A DNA stretch of 64,000 bases from Vulcanisaeta sp. JCM 14467 (GTDB lineage: Archaea > Thermoproteota > Thermoprotei > Thermoproteales > Thermocladiaceae). Under the pieces are notes generated by a model. That model saw nothing but the letters and a program-made list of their open reading frames with translations, did no database searches and was not told the origin of the DNA. How positions within the stretch are numbered: position 1 is the stretch's first letter; every line of letters starts with the position of its first letter. Positions 39,777-49,579 of this stretch are shown one piece after another. Location: assembly GCF_001316245.1 (NCBI RefSeq), contig NZ_BBDM01000008.1:1-64000 (forward strand), in the 5' to 3' direction. Both the position numbers and the translations under genes were made by a program.

Positions 39777-40244
39777 TTAATTAGAATTATCTGAGTTTTC
39801 CTCGGTGGCCATGCTATTTAATGATTCTATTAATGCGGCTGATGTTAGGTTTTCGATTAGTTGTTTCGACTTCTCATAATATGCATTGATTAATTGCAGT
39901 AGCTTCTGCTTAACATAGTCTATGGGCTTCGTGTAATAGACATATGTGTAGCCACCATTCTTAGCAAGTACAGGTCTCCTGGCAATCAAACCGAGTTGAA
40001 CAAGCTTAACTAGGGATCTCTCAATGGTGCTCCTGGACTTATTCATCTCCTTCGCTATCTCCGCCACGGTCATGGGTTCCTTAGCCTTATTCTGCAATAA
40101 GTAGTAAATCTCAACCTCAGTTGGTGAGAGTCTCAGGATACACCTGAGGATGTACTTAATATCAACATCCTCAAGGATCTCCTCGGTACTCTTCTCCTTT
40201 ATACTTATGAGAGACACCACGTTAATCACCAACATCAGTGTCAC
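39777..40244 (-). CDS. TrmB-like winged-helix transcription regulator
   Basis: 155 residues. A winged helix lies at about 38-100: LSPTEVEIYYLLQNKAKEP, then EIAKEMNKSRSTIERSLVKL and the wing ARRPVLAKNGGYTYVYYTK. A helical C-terminal tail (about 105-140) probably makes the dimer. This is close to TrmB/Lrs14-type crenarchaeal regulators. Targets are not known. Confidence 0.7.
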   Translation of the reverse strand: MTLMLVINVVSLISIKEKSTEEILEDVDIKYILRCILRLSPTEVEIYYLLQNKAKEPMTVAEIAKEMNKSRSTIERSLVKLVQLGLIARRPVLAKNGGYTYVYYTKPIDYVKQKLLQLINAYYEKSKQLIENLTSAALIESLNSMATEENSDNSN

Positions 40245-40311
40245 ATAGCCTCTTTATAAATCTTTTTCTCCAACATTTTTCATTATGAACGCATGATTTT
40301 TAATAAATTAC

Positions 40312-41310
40312 TTATATGTAATAAGATATTATAGCTCTAAAGTGACACCCATATTTTTTTCTTCTCGCTAGGTTATATATGTAAGTCGCCGCTGCGAGAT
40401 CCTCGGCCGCAATACCGACAGACTTAAACAACGTAATATCATTATCCCCTGACCTACCCTTTCTCATTCCACCTATTATCTCGCCTATCTCAATTAAATC
40501 CTTTTCAGTTATTAACCCATTCTTCATTGGAATTATTATATCGCCGGTCTCATTCATAACCGCTGTACGTGAATCAACGGCTATCACCGATACTTTACGA
40601 ATGACCTCATCATCGAGTTCCCTAGCATTAACCTCAGGCGCGCCAATCGATACTATGTGCATCCCCCTGTGAAGCCATAAACCGTGAATAACAGGCTCCC
40701 TGCTTGTTGTTACAGCTATTGCAACATCAGCCTGCTTAACGGCGTCATAACCCGATTCAACAACTACAACATCAATACCCCTACCCTGAGCCAATTTCGC
40801 CAACTCAAGTGCCCTCTCCCTAGTCCTTGAATATATGAAGAGCCTCTTAATGGGGAAAGCCCTGGACAAAACCATTAAGTGATACCTAGCCTGCAACCCA
40901 GCACCTATTATTGCCAGGTTATCCATACTCTGTGCCATATACTTAATAGATACTGCAGTCGCAGCCGCGGTCCTCCACGCAGTTAATGCAGTACCATTAA
41001 TAACTGCTAGTGGCTGACCGGTAACATCGTCCATAAGCACAACAATACCCTGAGTCGTTGGCAAACCACGCGCCTTATTACCCTCTATGACATTGACGAT
41101 CTTCACAGAAAAACCAGCATTACGCGTACCACAGGGCATGACTCCCCACCAATCACTATCTAGGTAAATAACCGTCCTCTGAGGCATCTTGATCAAGCCA
41201 GAACTGTAATCCCTAAAGGCTGCGGCTACGGCATTTATCAACCCCATAACACCCTCAGTATTGTCCAACAACTCATCAACCTCCCTCCCACTTATTATCG
41301 TTAACTTCAT
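40312..41310 (-). CDS. Ornithine cyclodeaminase/mu-crystallin family dehydrogenase
   Basis: 332 residues. The N-terminal substrate half contains MPQRTVIYLDSDWWGVMPC, and TALTAWRTAAATAVSIKYM precedes the NAD(P) motif IIGAGLQARYHL. SIGAPEVNARELDDEV is the family's usual downstream motif. Members include alanine dehydrogenase and ornithine cyclodeaminase; the two cannot be separated here. The last 15 residues (GCHFRAIISYYI) look unlike the family and may result from a frameshift near the end. Confidence 0.82.
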   Translation of the reverse strand: MKLTIISGREVDELLDNTEGVMGLINAVAAAFRDYSSGLIKMPQRTVIYLDSDWWGVMPCGTRNAGFSVKIVNVIEGNKARGLPTTQGIVVLMDDVTGQPLAVINGTALTAWRTAAATAVSIKYMAQSMDNLAIIGAGLQARYHLMVLSRAFPIKRLFIYSRTRERALELAKLAQGRGIDVVVVESGYDAVKQADVAIAVTTSREPVIHGLWLHRGMHIVSIGAPEVNARELDDEVIRKVSVIAVDSRTAVMNETGDIIIPMKNGLITEKDLIEIGEIIGGMRKGRSGDNDITLFKSVGIAAEDLAAATYIYNLARRKKYGCHFRAIISYYI

Positions 41311-41436
41311 ATTACATTTGAATTATGATGAAAAATTTAAGCATTATTATCTATAGCCATGAATAGAGAAATACCTCCTATGCATTTTGCGACAGATTTA
41401 TTAATTCTAGTTGTAAGTAAAATAGTGAGTGAGATT

Positions 41437-41730
41437 ATGGAGATTAAATGCATTAATTGCAGGTACTTTAGACTTCATGAGTTACGTGACAACATCGGTA
41501 TTTGCACGAACAGGGATAGCCCATACTACATGAGACTTGTAATGACTGAGTGGCAATGCCCATTCTTCGTTGAGTTTAATGAGGAGAGTGATGAGGATGA
41601 GTTTTATTGGTGCTCAGATTGCAGGACTATGGTACATAGATCATTATTATCACTTCATAGAGGTCATAAATTAGTTAAGGTGCCATACATCGACGAGGAA
41701 TCTCACCTTGAGACGTATGTAGCCGATTAA
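41437..41730 (+). CDS. Zinc-binding protein with B-box-like finger
   Basis: 97 residues from ATG 41437; ATG 41359 gives 26 more residues and cannot be excluded, since TATA-like stretches precede both. An N-terminal pair CINCRYF plus later CTN and CPF form one Cys site. The C-terminal part WCSDCRTMVHRSLLSLHRGHKL has the Cys/His spacing of a B-box-like finger. I do not recognise a characterised archaeal family. Confidence 0.5.
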   Translation: MEIKCINCRYFRLHELRDNIGICTNRDSPYYMRLVMTEWQCPFFVEFNEESDEDEFYWCSDCRTMVHRSLLSLHRGHKLVKVPYIDEESHLETYVAD

Positions 41731-41764
41731 TTCATTATTTCCTTATAAAAATCAAAATTATATT

Positions 41765-42386
41765 TTATATATTTAAACAATATCTTCGCACAAAGTCCTC
41801 AATAGCCTTAGCTATTATCTTAATATCCTTACCCCTGGGTGTATGTGGCATGCCTCAACCTTTATGAGCTCAATTACATTACCGAGGGATTTAGCCCTCT
41901 CGTAATAATCCTCCACTTGCTTTACGTTCACTAGCTCATCGCTGGTGCCGTGTATTAATAAGATCGGCGGTAAGTTAGGCCTTAGGTAATTAATTGGTGA
42001 TGTCCTCATCAAGAACTCCTCAGTAACCTGCCTACTGTCAATCTTCGCCAACTCCTCATAAGTCCTCCGCCTAATACTGCCAGGCTCACCCGAAAGCAGC
42101 CACCTAATCTGTGCCAACCTATCGGTTGGGCCTGATACTGATATGGCGCAGGTGATTTGACTTAGTATTGAAGCGGCGAGTAGTGCAATTGTACCGCCCA
42201 TTGAATGCCCAGCAATTATGTACTTATCGTTACCTCCTAATAATTCTTTAACTTTGTTGAAACCATCTTCGAAATCCCTATAGGTTGGTGCTACCACATC
42301 TAGATTTAATGATCTTAGGGGTCCAATAAGCCAGTTTATTTTTTTTCGGGGCTTGAACCAAAACCATGCAGTGCCAATGCCTTCAT
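41765..42386 (-). CDS. Alpha/beta hydrolase (frameshifted)
   Basis: Begins MKALALHGFGSSPEKK at ATG 42386. After a break in a run of eight A near 42340, it continues through the nucleophile elbow AGHSMGGTIAL (Ser) and LLIHGTSDELV (Asp). After a second break near 41852 it reads GMPHTPRGKDIKIIAKAI, with the catalytic His in PHTP. It has the full Ser-Asp-His triad and about 205 residues, a small serine hydrolase or esterase. Substrate unknown. Confidence 0.75.
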
Positions 42387-42514
42387 TGTTAAGGCATGTG
42401 AATTGGATTGGTTATAAAGTTTTGGTACTTATTACCCGCAATATCGGCTACATAGTCACTGGCATGAGCTCAAAAATCCAATGCGATTTTGAGGCATTTG
42501 TAAGTATTTATAGC

Positions 42515-43186
42515 TTAATTTACCGCGGCCGCCCCCTCTGTGGGTGCCAAGCGCCTTAAGATCCTGACTATGTCTTGTCTCTTTTTCTCATCCTTTGTCT
42601 TCCCATATTTTCGGCAGAGTACTTGCGTAACCTTAACCCTTAAGTCATTTTGCGACTCGATCACGTACGCTGGTATTACGATGACTTCATATTCATCACT
42701 CTCGTGAGTATTGATTTGGCTGATGAACTCATCGCCATAGATACTCTTTAATCTCCTAAGAACCTCCTTAACCTCTTCATTACTTTTAGCCTTATGCCTT
42801 AAATCAACTGTATATTTCGTAAAACGTACGGAGAAATTTATGCCGGCCACGATTACTTGTGACTCACCTCTTCTATTTAGTTCTAATGCCGCAATCTCTT
42901 TTATCGTTTTCCACTTCTCAAGGTTCATAACGTCCAACAGACCCTGCAGCACCGGCGGTAAGGTATTGAGAATCATTCTAGCTAATTCAACGGCGTAGGA
43001 ACTATAGAAACATATGTAAGTCACGCTGCCGGATTCTCTAGGGTTCCACCTAATCCCTAGCTTATTAAGTAATTGCTCCCATTCTCTGCGTTTGCGATTT
43101 GACATCGCAATTTTTATTTCAGGGGTGATGGAACCATGGGTATCTCTTATCCGAATTGTGATAAACAGGACAACGGATAAGCTCAA
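42515..43186 (-). CDS. PaREP2-like element protein, copy 2, C-terminal fragment
   Basis: 223 residues matching only the last third of the 533-residue protein: SITPEIKIAMSNRKRREWEQLL, LEKWKTIKEIAALE, VTQVLCRKYGKTKDEKKRQD and the end APTEGAAA. The N-terminal two thirds, including the ILGDG motif, are missing. The shared terminus is at 42523-42528 (minus strand CCGCGG). It is probably dead. Confidence 0.55.
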   Translation of the reverse strand: MSLSVVLFITIRIRDTHGSITPEIKIAMSNRKRREWEQLLNKLGIRWNPRESGSVTYICFYSSYAVELARMILNTLPPVLQGLLDVMNLEKWKTIKEIAALELNRRGESQVIVAGINFSVRFTKYTVDLRHKAKSNEEVKEVLRRLKSIYGDEFISQINTHESDEYEVIVIPAYVIESQNDLRVKVTQVLCRKYGKTKDEKKRQDIVRILRRLAPTEGAAAVN

Positions 43187-43188
43187 GT
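42523..43188 (-). mobile_element. PaREP2-like element, copy 2, truncated
   Basis: Only the right part of the element is left. Its right end coincides base for base with the other two copies (GGGGGCGGCCGCGG), beyond which the three sequences differ. It lies between the alpha/beta hydrolase and the surface-protein gene at 43252. Confidence 0.5.
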
Positions 43189-43224
43189 ATGAGTTACCTA
43201 CGGGGTGGGAGAGTTAACCTAATA

Positions 43225-43234
43225 AATTTATATG
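43225..43234 (+). promoter_or_regulatory. TATA-like box of the surface-protein gene
   Basis: AATTTATATG lies 18-27 bases before ATG 43252 and supports that start over the upstream GTG/ATG codons. Confidence 0.45.
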
Positions 43235-43251
43235 GAGACCTAACACTGATC

Positions 43252-43986
43252 ATGGCGAAATCAAGGAAAACTAAGAGGTCTCAACGACGCAGGGGGAAGC
43301 TATTCTACTTGGCGCTGACGCTGGTGATACTTGGGGAGGCTGCATTCATAATTGTACTATTCCTACCAGGCTACGTATCTAGACTAGCGACCCCTTCACA
43401 GGTCCAGGCCGAGCTTAATACCACAGTCATTACCAATTACATGCTCTCAACACTAATAAATCCATACAATAACTCACTCGTGAATGCCACGGCCCTAGGA
43501 TTGATAAATAATACAAAACCAATACTGATGTACTTAACGGTTAATGACCCCTACCTGATAGATGAGTCATGCAATATCTGGCCAATACTATATAATGCCA
43601 CGCAATACCACAATTATAACGTTATAATCGTAGTATTTCCCAACCCACTAACACAAGCCCCTGCGACATTGTCAGTGATTCAGCAATTCGATAGTTATGT
43701 GTATGAACTTTGCAATTTCAACCCAACATCAACAAGATTCATAGTGACAACGGCTTTTTGGGGTAATTATACGTATGGGTCGCAAGTACTCATTGTTGGT
43801 TATGGAACATTACTACCGCAACTACTTACCAAGTTAGGCATTAATGCGAGTAGGGTTTACTTCCCGTTATTAATAGTTATTAAGCCTTACAATACCGTGG
43901 AAGCCTCAGGGATTATATACGGCCCTCAACTTACGAATAGCACATACCTAAGTGAGACATTATTTGCACTCCCGAGGAATGGTTAA
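43252..43986 (+). CDS. Membrane-anchored extracellular protein
   Basis: 244 residues from ATG 43252. A very basic N-terminus (AKSRKTKRSQRRRG) and one membrane helix (about 17-40) are followed by an outer domain with many Asn-X-Ser/Thr sites and two cysteines (DESCNIWP and YELCNF) that could form a disulfide. A thioredoxin-like fold is conceivable but no CxxC is present. Function unknown. Confidence 0.6.
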   Translation: MAKSRKTKRSQRRRGKLFYLALTLVILGEAAFIIVLFLPGYVSRLATPSQVQAELNTTVITNYMLSTLINPYNNSLVNATALGLINNTKPILMYLTVNDPYLIDESCNIWPILYNATQYHNYNVIIVVFPNPLTQAPATLSVIQQFDSYVYELCNFNPTSTRFIVTTAFWGNYTYGSQVLIVGYGTLLPQLLTKLGINASRVYFPLLIVIKPYNTVEASGIIYGPQLTNSTYLSETLFALPRNG

Positions 43987-44749
43987 TCAGGTAAAAACCT
44001 CGTACACCTAACGGGCTCCTCACCATTAATAATCATGCTTATGGACTCCAAGTCCCAAATTGCGCATAGGTAAGTCCTCGTATACCTCGCCAACTCCAAT
44101 GCGGATTTAACCTTCCTCATGAGCCTCCGGTTACGTCTATATGATGCACATCCCTCTCATTTATTACAGAAGACCTAGTTAACCTCCTAATTATGTTACC
44201 ATTGGCATCAAGTATTCCAGGTACGTCTGTCAGGAATATTGATGCTGATGGTCTAAGTCTCGAGCCAAGGTCAAGCATTATATCATCACCACTAATTATT
44301 GAGAAACCATCATCGCTAATAACCACATCACCGTAAAGCATCGGTATTGTGTTTCTTTCGATCAATTCCATAAGGTGCGTAGGCCCTATTAGTAGGTGGG
44401 GTTTACCATCCTTAATAACGTATATTGAACCGGTCCTTAGTGGGTAAATAGATAGGCCAATAGATGCCAATGTTAGCGTTATTTTCATGCTCAGGTAATT
44501 AAGTACGGCTGAGGTTAATGAAACGCCAATTAATTGATCATAATCCCTATACCTACTTAACCCGTAGGCCAGGGCTATGGGGTGCGCAAAGCTACCGCCT
44601 CCGTGAATGAGAATGAACCTACTACCTGACCTAAACTCCCTGTTTAGCAGGGTACCTAATTTCCTCACCCAATCCTCCCTATAGCTAAGCGGCCTTGATT
44701 TATCACTTATTGCACTACCCCCTAGTTTCATTATTATTAATTTCGACAT
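43983..44749 (-). CDS. ipk: Isopentenyl phosphate kinase (frameshifted at its end)
   Basis: Phosphorylates isopentenyl phosphate to isopentenyl diphosphate in the archaeal mevalonate route. Amino-acid-kinase fold: MKLGGSAISDKS, IHGGGSFAHPIA (with the family's catalytic His), PMLYGDVVIS and SIFLTDVPGILD. A break near 44125 in GGAGGCTC hides the last 45 residues (LMRKVKSALELARYTRTYL), moving the stop to 43983. It lies upstream of nothing else but sits next to the prenyl synthase, 63 bases away, in the same direction. Confidence 0.85.
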
Positions 44750-44812
44750 AACCCTCCTAGGTTAACGCCGTAAACAGACCTTAAAAGTATGAGGTTACTC
44801 ATGGAGGCATTA

Positions 44813-45844
44813 TTAAAACTCCCTAGTCACTGTGAACCTTAGGATCTCCCTAAGATCCTCAACAAACTCATTACTTCCCAACTCCTTCAATGCATTCTCA
44901 GACTTCTCGGCAAAGTCCATGGCAATCTTCAGGGCATTCTCCCTGGCATTCGTTCTTGATATTATCTCCACAGCCCTCTTCACGTCATCATCCGTGACCA
45001 CTGCCTTACCAAGAATACCCAGTAACTCCTCCCTATCCCTCTCACTAAGTTCCTTAAGCGCCATGACAACCACGGCATTACCCAACTTATGCTCCTTTAT
45101 GTCCTTACCAATCTCCTTACCGAACTTCTTAACATCGCCAAATATGTCCAGTATATCATCAAGTACCTGGAAGGCAAGCCCCAGGTACGTGCCATACTCG
45201 GACAATGGCTTGATGCAATGCGGCGCATTGGCGGACATTGCACCGAAGACTGCCGCCGTCCTTATTAGGGCGGCGGTTTTTAGGCTTATCATCTTCACAT
45301 ACGTATTATACAGGGCCTCCCAATTACTCAATAACTTAGGCCCCAACCTATTATCTACAAAGTATGGGTCCCTACGCCCAGCATACTCAAGCAGTATGTC
45401 TAATCGCTCACCCTCATCTATCGCGCGTATCGTGCTTGCCGTCTCCCTCGCAAAGGCTATTGGATCTCTGGTCTCGAGTATGGCATCCTCAATGGCCTCC
45501 CTATACCATATACCGATTAGTATGGCTGCATTGTCGCCGTACTTAGCCCTAACCGTCGGTTTATTCCTCCTTAGCAGTGCCTCATCGATTATGTCGTCAT
45601 AAATTAGGGAGTAATTGTGTATCAACTCCACGATAGCCGCGGCGGGTAGCGCAATCCTATAATCGCCACCGCAAGCCCTTGTGGCGGTCAATGTTATTAA
45701 TGGTCTCAACCTCTTACCGCCAGTGGATACTTGGTAAATCACTGCATCTCTAAACTCCTCACTAACCTCCCTGCTTAAGTACTTAATTAATTGCTCGTCG
45801 ATTTCACGCCCATAGAGATTATGAAGCTTCTCCAAAATGTCCAT
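44813..45844 (-). CDS. Geranylgeranyl diphosphate synthase-type prenyltransferase
   Basis: 343 residues, intact. The first Asp-rich motif is DDIIDEALLRR, the second DDILDIFGD, and the lysine/arginine pocket is GGKRLRP. These make a trans-prenyl synthase that builds C20 (or C25) chains for archaeal lipids. The residues before the first Asp-rich motif (HNYSLIYDD) suggest no bulky block, but chain length cannot be set from sequence alone. It precedes the kinase gene, and the two supply lipid synthesis together. Confidence 0.88.
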   Translation of the reverse strand: MDILEKLHNLYGREIDEQLIKYLSREVSEEFRDAVIYQVSTGGKRLRPLITLTATRACGGDYRIALPAAAIVELIHNYSLIYDDIIDEALLRRNKPTVRAKYGDNAAILIGIWYREAIEDAILETRDPIAFARETASTIRAIDEGERLDILLEYAGRRDPYFVDNRLGPKLLSNWEALYNTYVKMISLKTAALIRTAAVFGAMSANAPHCIKPLSEYGTYLGLAFQVLDDILDIFGDVKKFGKEIGKDIKEHKLGNAVVVMALKELSERDREELLGILGKAVVTDDDVKRAVEIISRTNARENALKIAMDFAEKSENALKELGSNEFVEDLREILRFTVTREF

Positions 45845-45998
45845 TAAATCTACGATTAGCGCTGAGTAATTAAGTTATATCCTCACGGTACTCGTGAAAT
45901 TCATAACTGTTGAATATTAATTAGTCAATGTCTAAAGTCATTGTTAATCATTAACTATGGACAAAGCTTAATATTGCTTAATCAATCACTAAAGACGT

Positions 45999-47188
45999 AT
46001 GAGCCAGGACATAGTCATCACGGGCTTCGTAAGGACACCCATTGGTAAATTCGGGGGTGCATTCAGGAATGTGAAGACCCCATATTTAGCTGCCGAGACT
46101 ATAAAGGCGCTAATTAGGAGGACTGGTATTGATGTTAAGTTAGTTGATGAAGTGGTCTTTGGATCAACCCTGCAGGGCAATATGGGACAGAACCTCAGTA
46201 GATTTGCGGCATTACTCGCTGGGTTGCCAATCGAGGTTAGTGCGTTTACCGTTAATAGGGTTTGCTCGTCGGGCATGCAGGCAATTATTGAGCTGTTAGA
46301 GCCCTTAAGGTTGGTGATGTAAACGTTGTAATAGCCGGAGGCGCCGAGTCAATGAGTACACAACCACTTGCGCTACCGCATGAGGCTAGGTGGGGAATTA
46401 AGCACTTGATTGGTAGGGATTTGAGGTTTATTGATTTGATGGTTTATGATGGGCTAACCGACCCAACCAACATGATGCTCATGGGTCAGGAGGCCGATAA
46501 GGTTGCCATGGAGCATGAAATAACTAGGGAGGAACTCGATAAGGTGGCTTATGAAAGTCACATGAGGGCTTTGAAGGCTACGGAGAATAAGTACTTCCTT
46601 GAGTTAGAGCCTGTGGACACGGTGATAAATGGGGAGAGGGTTTACCTGGACAGGGATGAGGGTATTAGGCCCGACACAAGCCTTGAGAAGCTAGCCAAGT
46701 TGAAACCAGCCTTTGGACCTAATGGCCTACACACGGCGGGTAATTCATCGCAGCTATCTGACGGCGCCGCAGCATTACTATTAACTACCATGGATAAGGC
46801 CAGGGAATTGGGGCTGAAGCCCATTGCGAGGGTTGTTGGTTATGCATGGCACATGACAGAGCCCTGGAGATTCCCGGAGGCGCCTGTTTACGTAATTAGG
46901 AAATTGCTGAGTAAGGTTGGTTGGAGTATTAATGATGTGGATGTGTTTGAGATTAATGAGGCCTTCGCTGTGGTTAATGTTCTTGTGAATAAGGAGTTAG
47001 GCATTCCATATAGTAAGATGAACATATTTGGCGGTGCAATAGCCCTAGGCCACCCACTAGGTGCGAGTGGTGCCAGGATAGTCACGACCTTAATATCCGC
47101 ATTAATACATGTTGGCGGTAGGAAAGGCGTGGCCGCGCTTTGCCATGGTACTGGCGGTGCCACGGCCGTGGCAATAGAGATGCTTTAA
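45999..47188 (+). CDS. Acetyl-CoA C-acetyltransferase / thiolase (frameshifted)
   Basis: Thiolase with all catalytic groups: the acyl-carrying Cys in NRVCSSGMQA, NEAFA, the His in ALGHPLGASGAR and the second Cys in LCHGTGGATA. It condenses two acetyl-CoA or cleaves acetoacetyl-CoA. A break near 46290 is repaired by one G (GAG GCT GTT), giving IIEAVRALKVGDVNVVIAGGAESMS. About 397 residues, normal. It diverges from the prenyl synthase gene, and could feed the mevalonate pathway. Confidence 0.88.
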
Positions 47189-47202
47189 CAAAAGGCAAAA
47201 GA

Positions 47203-47211
47203 CTTTTAAAC
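47203..47211 (+). promoter_or_regulatory. TATA-like box of the aRF1 gene
   Basis: CTTTTAAAC lies 25-33 bases before ATG 47236 and supports that start over the TTG at 47271. Confidence 0.5.
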
Positions 47212-47235
47212 ACAATAAGCCTTACCATCCGTAGT

Positions 47236-48386
47236 ATGGTTGATGCCCTGGAATAAGAGATTTCTCGGAGTTGAAAATAATAATTAACCTACTCAAGAAG
47301 TATAGAGGCTATGCGACAACACTCATAAGTTTATATATCAATGGTAATAGGCCAATACCTGATGTTGTGTCAATGCTTAGGCAGGAGTGGGCCTTGGCGA
47401 GTAATATCAAGGATAAAACCACTAGGACTCATGTTCAGGACGCGCTTGAGAGGATCATAAATTCGATAAAGGGGATTTCAAAGGCCCCTGAGAATGGCCT
47501 AGCCATATTCGCGGGCTTCCACATGAAGAATCCAGGTAATTATGAGTGGGTTTTCCACGCAATAATACCTCCAATACCAATATCAACCTTTAAGTATATC
47601 TGCGATACATCATTCCATACGGAGATACTTGAAAGCATGGTTAAGAGTAGTGATACGTATGGGATAATAGTAATTGAAAGGGGTGAGGCAGTCATAGCAT
47701 TATTAAGGGGTAATTACTGGGAGATTGTTGATAAGGTGGAGTTCTTCGTACCAAATAAGCACGCAGCTGGTGGTCAATCAGCCCTTAGGTATAAGCGACA
47801 GACAGAACATCTTGCCGAGACGTTTTATAAGTTAGTTGCTGAAAGGGCCAATAAGGTGTTCACCGAAATACCAAGCCTTAAGGGCATTGTTGTTGCTGGA
47901 CCAGGACCAACGAAAGAGGAGTTTCTTGAGGAGGGTGAGTTGGATCATAGGATCAGGGATAAGGTCATTGCCATAGTGTCGGCATGCTGTGCGGACATTG
48001 GTGGCGTCCTTGAGGCCATTAGGAACGCCGAGGATAAGCTCAAGGAGACTGAGTATGTAAAGGCTAAGAAGCTGATGGAGGAAATCATGTACCTAGCCGT
48101 TAAGAAGCCTGAGTACCTAATCTACGGTAAGGACTCAGTAATGGATGCCATTAAGAAGGGTATTGCCAAGGTTGTTGTTGTTAGTGAGGATGTTGGTGAG
48201 GATGAGATCATGAACCTAACACTCATGCTTAAGGGTAAGAAGGACATTGAATTATTCGTAATGCCCAAATCAGTTGAGGAAAACCTAACACTGACACAGA
48301 CCTTTGGCGGTTACGTAGCCATACTATCAACACCGTCCTGGATTCTCGAGAGCTATGGTGAGGATCAGGATAAAAATATTTTGTAA
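47236..48386 (+). CDS. prf1: Peptide chain release factor aRF1 (frameshifted near its start)
   Basis: Recognises stop codons and releases the finished protein. The GGQ motif is in HAAGGQSALRYKR, and the stop-codon region has SNIKDKTTR, i.e. NIKD where NIKS is common. The domain 3 end GGYVAILSTP is present. The frame opens at TTG 47271, but with one added base near 47252 the protein begins MVDALE-IRDFSELK at ATG 47236, just after a TATA-like box. About 383 residues. Confidence 0.88.
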
Positions 48387-48398
48387 ATTAACTCATTT

Positions 48399-48689
48399 TT
48401 ATAAACCTCCACCGGCTGGTGGTAGGAATACAACTTCGTCGCCATTGGATAACTTAGTGCTTAATCCATTTAGGAAGTCTATTGACCTGCCATTGACTAG
48501 GATTACGTATTGATCCTTAAGCTTACCATCGTCATCAAGTATCACCTTTGAGAAGTTGGGGCTTACTGAACTGTCAATAATCTGTATTAAGTCCTTAATT
48601 GTGACGTTATCTGGTACGTTGAGCTCAGTCTTTAATATCTTTGTTATGTCGTAGAGGGATGCCAAGAACTTAACCTGAACCTTCATCAA
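48399..48689 (-). CDS. MoaD/ThiS-like ubiquitin-fold protein A
   Basis: 96 residues with the beta-grasp pattern VQVKFLASLYDITKIL ... VPDNVTIKDLIQIID ... ILVNGRSIDFLNGL ... GDEVVFLPPAGGGL. The end carries a Gly-Gly, the site that is activated as a thiocarboxylate in sulfur transfer, but one Leu follows it. It is 50 bases after the very similar gene at 48740-49027 in the same direction. Probable role: sulfur carrier for molybdopterin or tRNA, or a protein tag. Confidence 0.8.
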   Translation of the reverse strand: MMKVQVKFLASLYDITKILKTELNVPDNVTIKDLIQIIDSSVSPNFSKVILDDDGKLKDQYVILVNGRSIDFLNGLSTKLSNGDEVVFLPPAGGGL

Positions 48690-48739
48690 GCATTAACAAT
48701 AAATGGTTAGTTTAAAAAGCTTAATACGAAGGGCATTAA

Positions 48740-49027
48740 CTATGCAACACCGCAATGAGGCAGAAATGTCACTTCATCACCATCTAATAGCTTGGTATTA
48801 ACGCCATTTAGAAAGTCAGGAGACCTACCGTTAATGAGCACTAGGAACTTTTCCTTAATCTTATTATTACAATCAAGTATCACCTTGGAAAATCCTGGGT
48901 ATATAATATCGTCAATCCTCCTTATGAGATCAAGCAGCGTTGCACCCTCCTGTAATTCAATCTCGGCATTCAACGTCTTAGTCATTTCATAAAGTAAAGT
49001 CAGAAATTTGACTTTTATCTTCATCAT
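48740..49027 (-). CDS. MoaD/ThiS-like ubiquitin-fold protein B, no C-terminal Gly-Gly
   Basis: 95 residues, clearly a paralogue of the next gene (KVKFLTLLYEMTKTL, VLINGRSPDFLNGVNTKL). Its end is GDEVTFLPHCGVA, with no Gly-Gly, so it cannot be a normal sulfur carrier unless this end is altered by a frameshift. It may bind its partner without being activated. A tandem duplication is the simplest origin. Confidence 0.75.
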   Translation of the reverse strand: MMKIKVKFLTLLYEMTKTLNAEIELQEGATLLDLIRRIDDIIYPGFSKVILDCNNKIKEKFLVLINGRSPDFLNGVNTKLLDGDEVTFLPHCGVA

Positions 49028-49101
49028 TTATGTTAATAAATGTTAATTTATTAAATCTTTTTACCAGTTTTATTTAATTTAGATTTGATTAAGATACTAC
49101 A

Positions 49102-49578
49102 TCACTGCTGCGGCGAGCACTTACCCAATGCCTTTAGGAGCGCAATCGCTATACCAAGACCTCTCTGCACATCCTTATCACCCAATGCCCTCCAAAGCCC
49201 CATTAAGCCACCCACGGGCTTGGCATTGGCTAGGTCAATATTCTTACCTAAGCATCCACCAAGGTCCTGGACCAAGCCCTTTAGCCTAAGCACATCCTGA
49301 GTATCCAGTTTATTCATTGCCTGTAAACTACCATCAACGAGTATCGACAATAACCTAAATATTGCTGGATCCTGAAAGAGATACTGTATAACCTCCTCAA
49401 ATCTATTAACTATTAGCATCAATGCATCAATAACGCCACTGCGCTTAAGCTCAATTAATTGATCGAGTAAACCCCTAATCTCATCAATGTTTTGTACAAG
49501 TACATTGAGGGCTTCGGCGATCTGCTCATCCGGACTCTTCTCAACCTGTGTTTGTTGAGCCTGTGCCATGACCATCAC
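49102..49578 (-). CDS. DUF1641 protein, partner of sulfide:quinone oxidoreductase
   Basis: 158 residues. A helical protein with SGVIDALMLIVNRFEEVI in the first half and KPVGGLMGLWRALGDKDVQRGLGI in the second, as in DUF1641. It starts immediately after the oxidoreductase stop, and this gene pair is common in sulfur-metabolising archaea. It is thought to help attach or regulate the flavoprotein at the membrane; direct evidence is lacking here. Confidence 0.8.
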   Translation of the reverse strand: MMVMAQAQQTQVEKSPDEQIAEALNVLVQNIDEIRGLLDQLIELKRSGVIDALMLIVNRFEEVIQYLFQDPAIFRLLSILVDGSLQAMNKLDTQDVLRLKGLVQDLGGCLGKNIDLANAKPVGGLMGLWRALGDKDVQRGLGIAIALLKALGKCSPQQ

Positions 49579-49579
49579 C

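Noticed and set aside
44832-45602. 256-residue plus-strand frame
   Set aside because: It is the antisense shadow of the intact prenyl synthase, rich in Ser and Leu as such shadows are.
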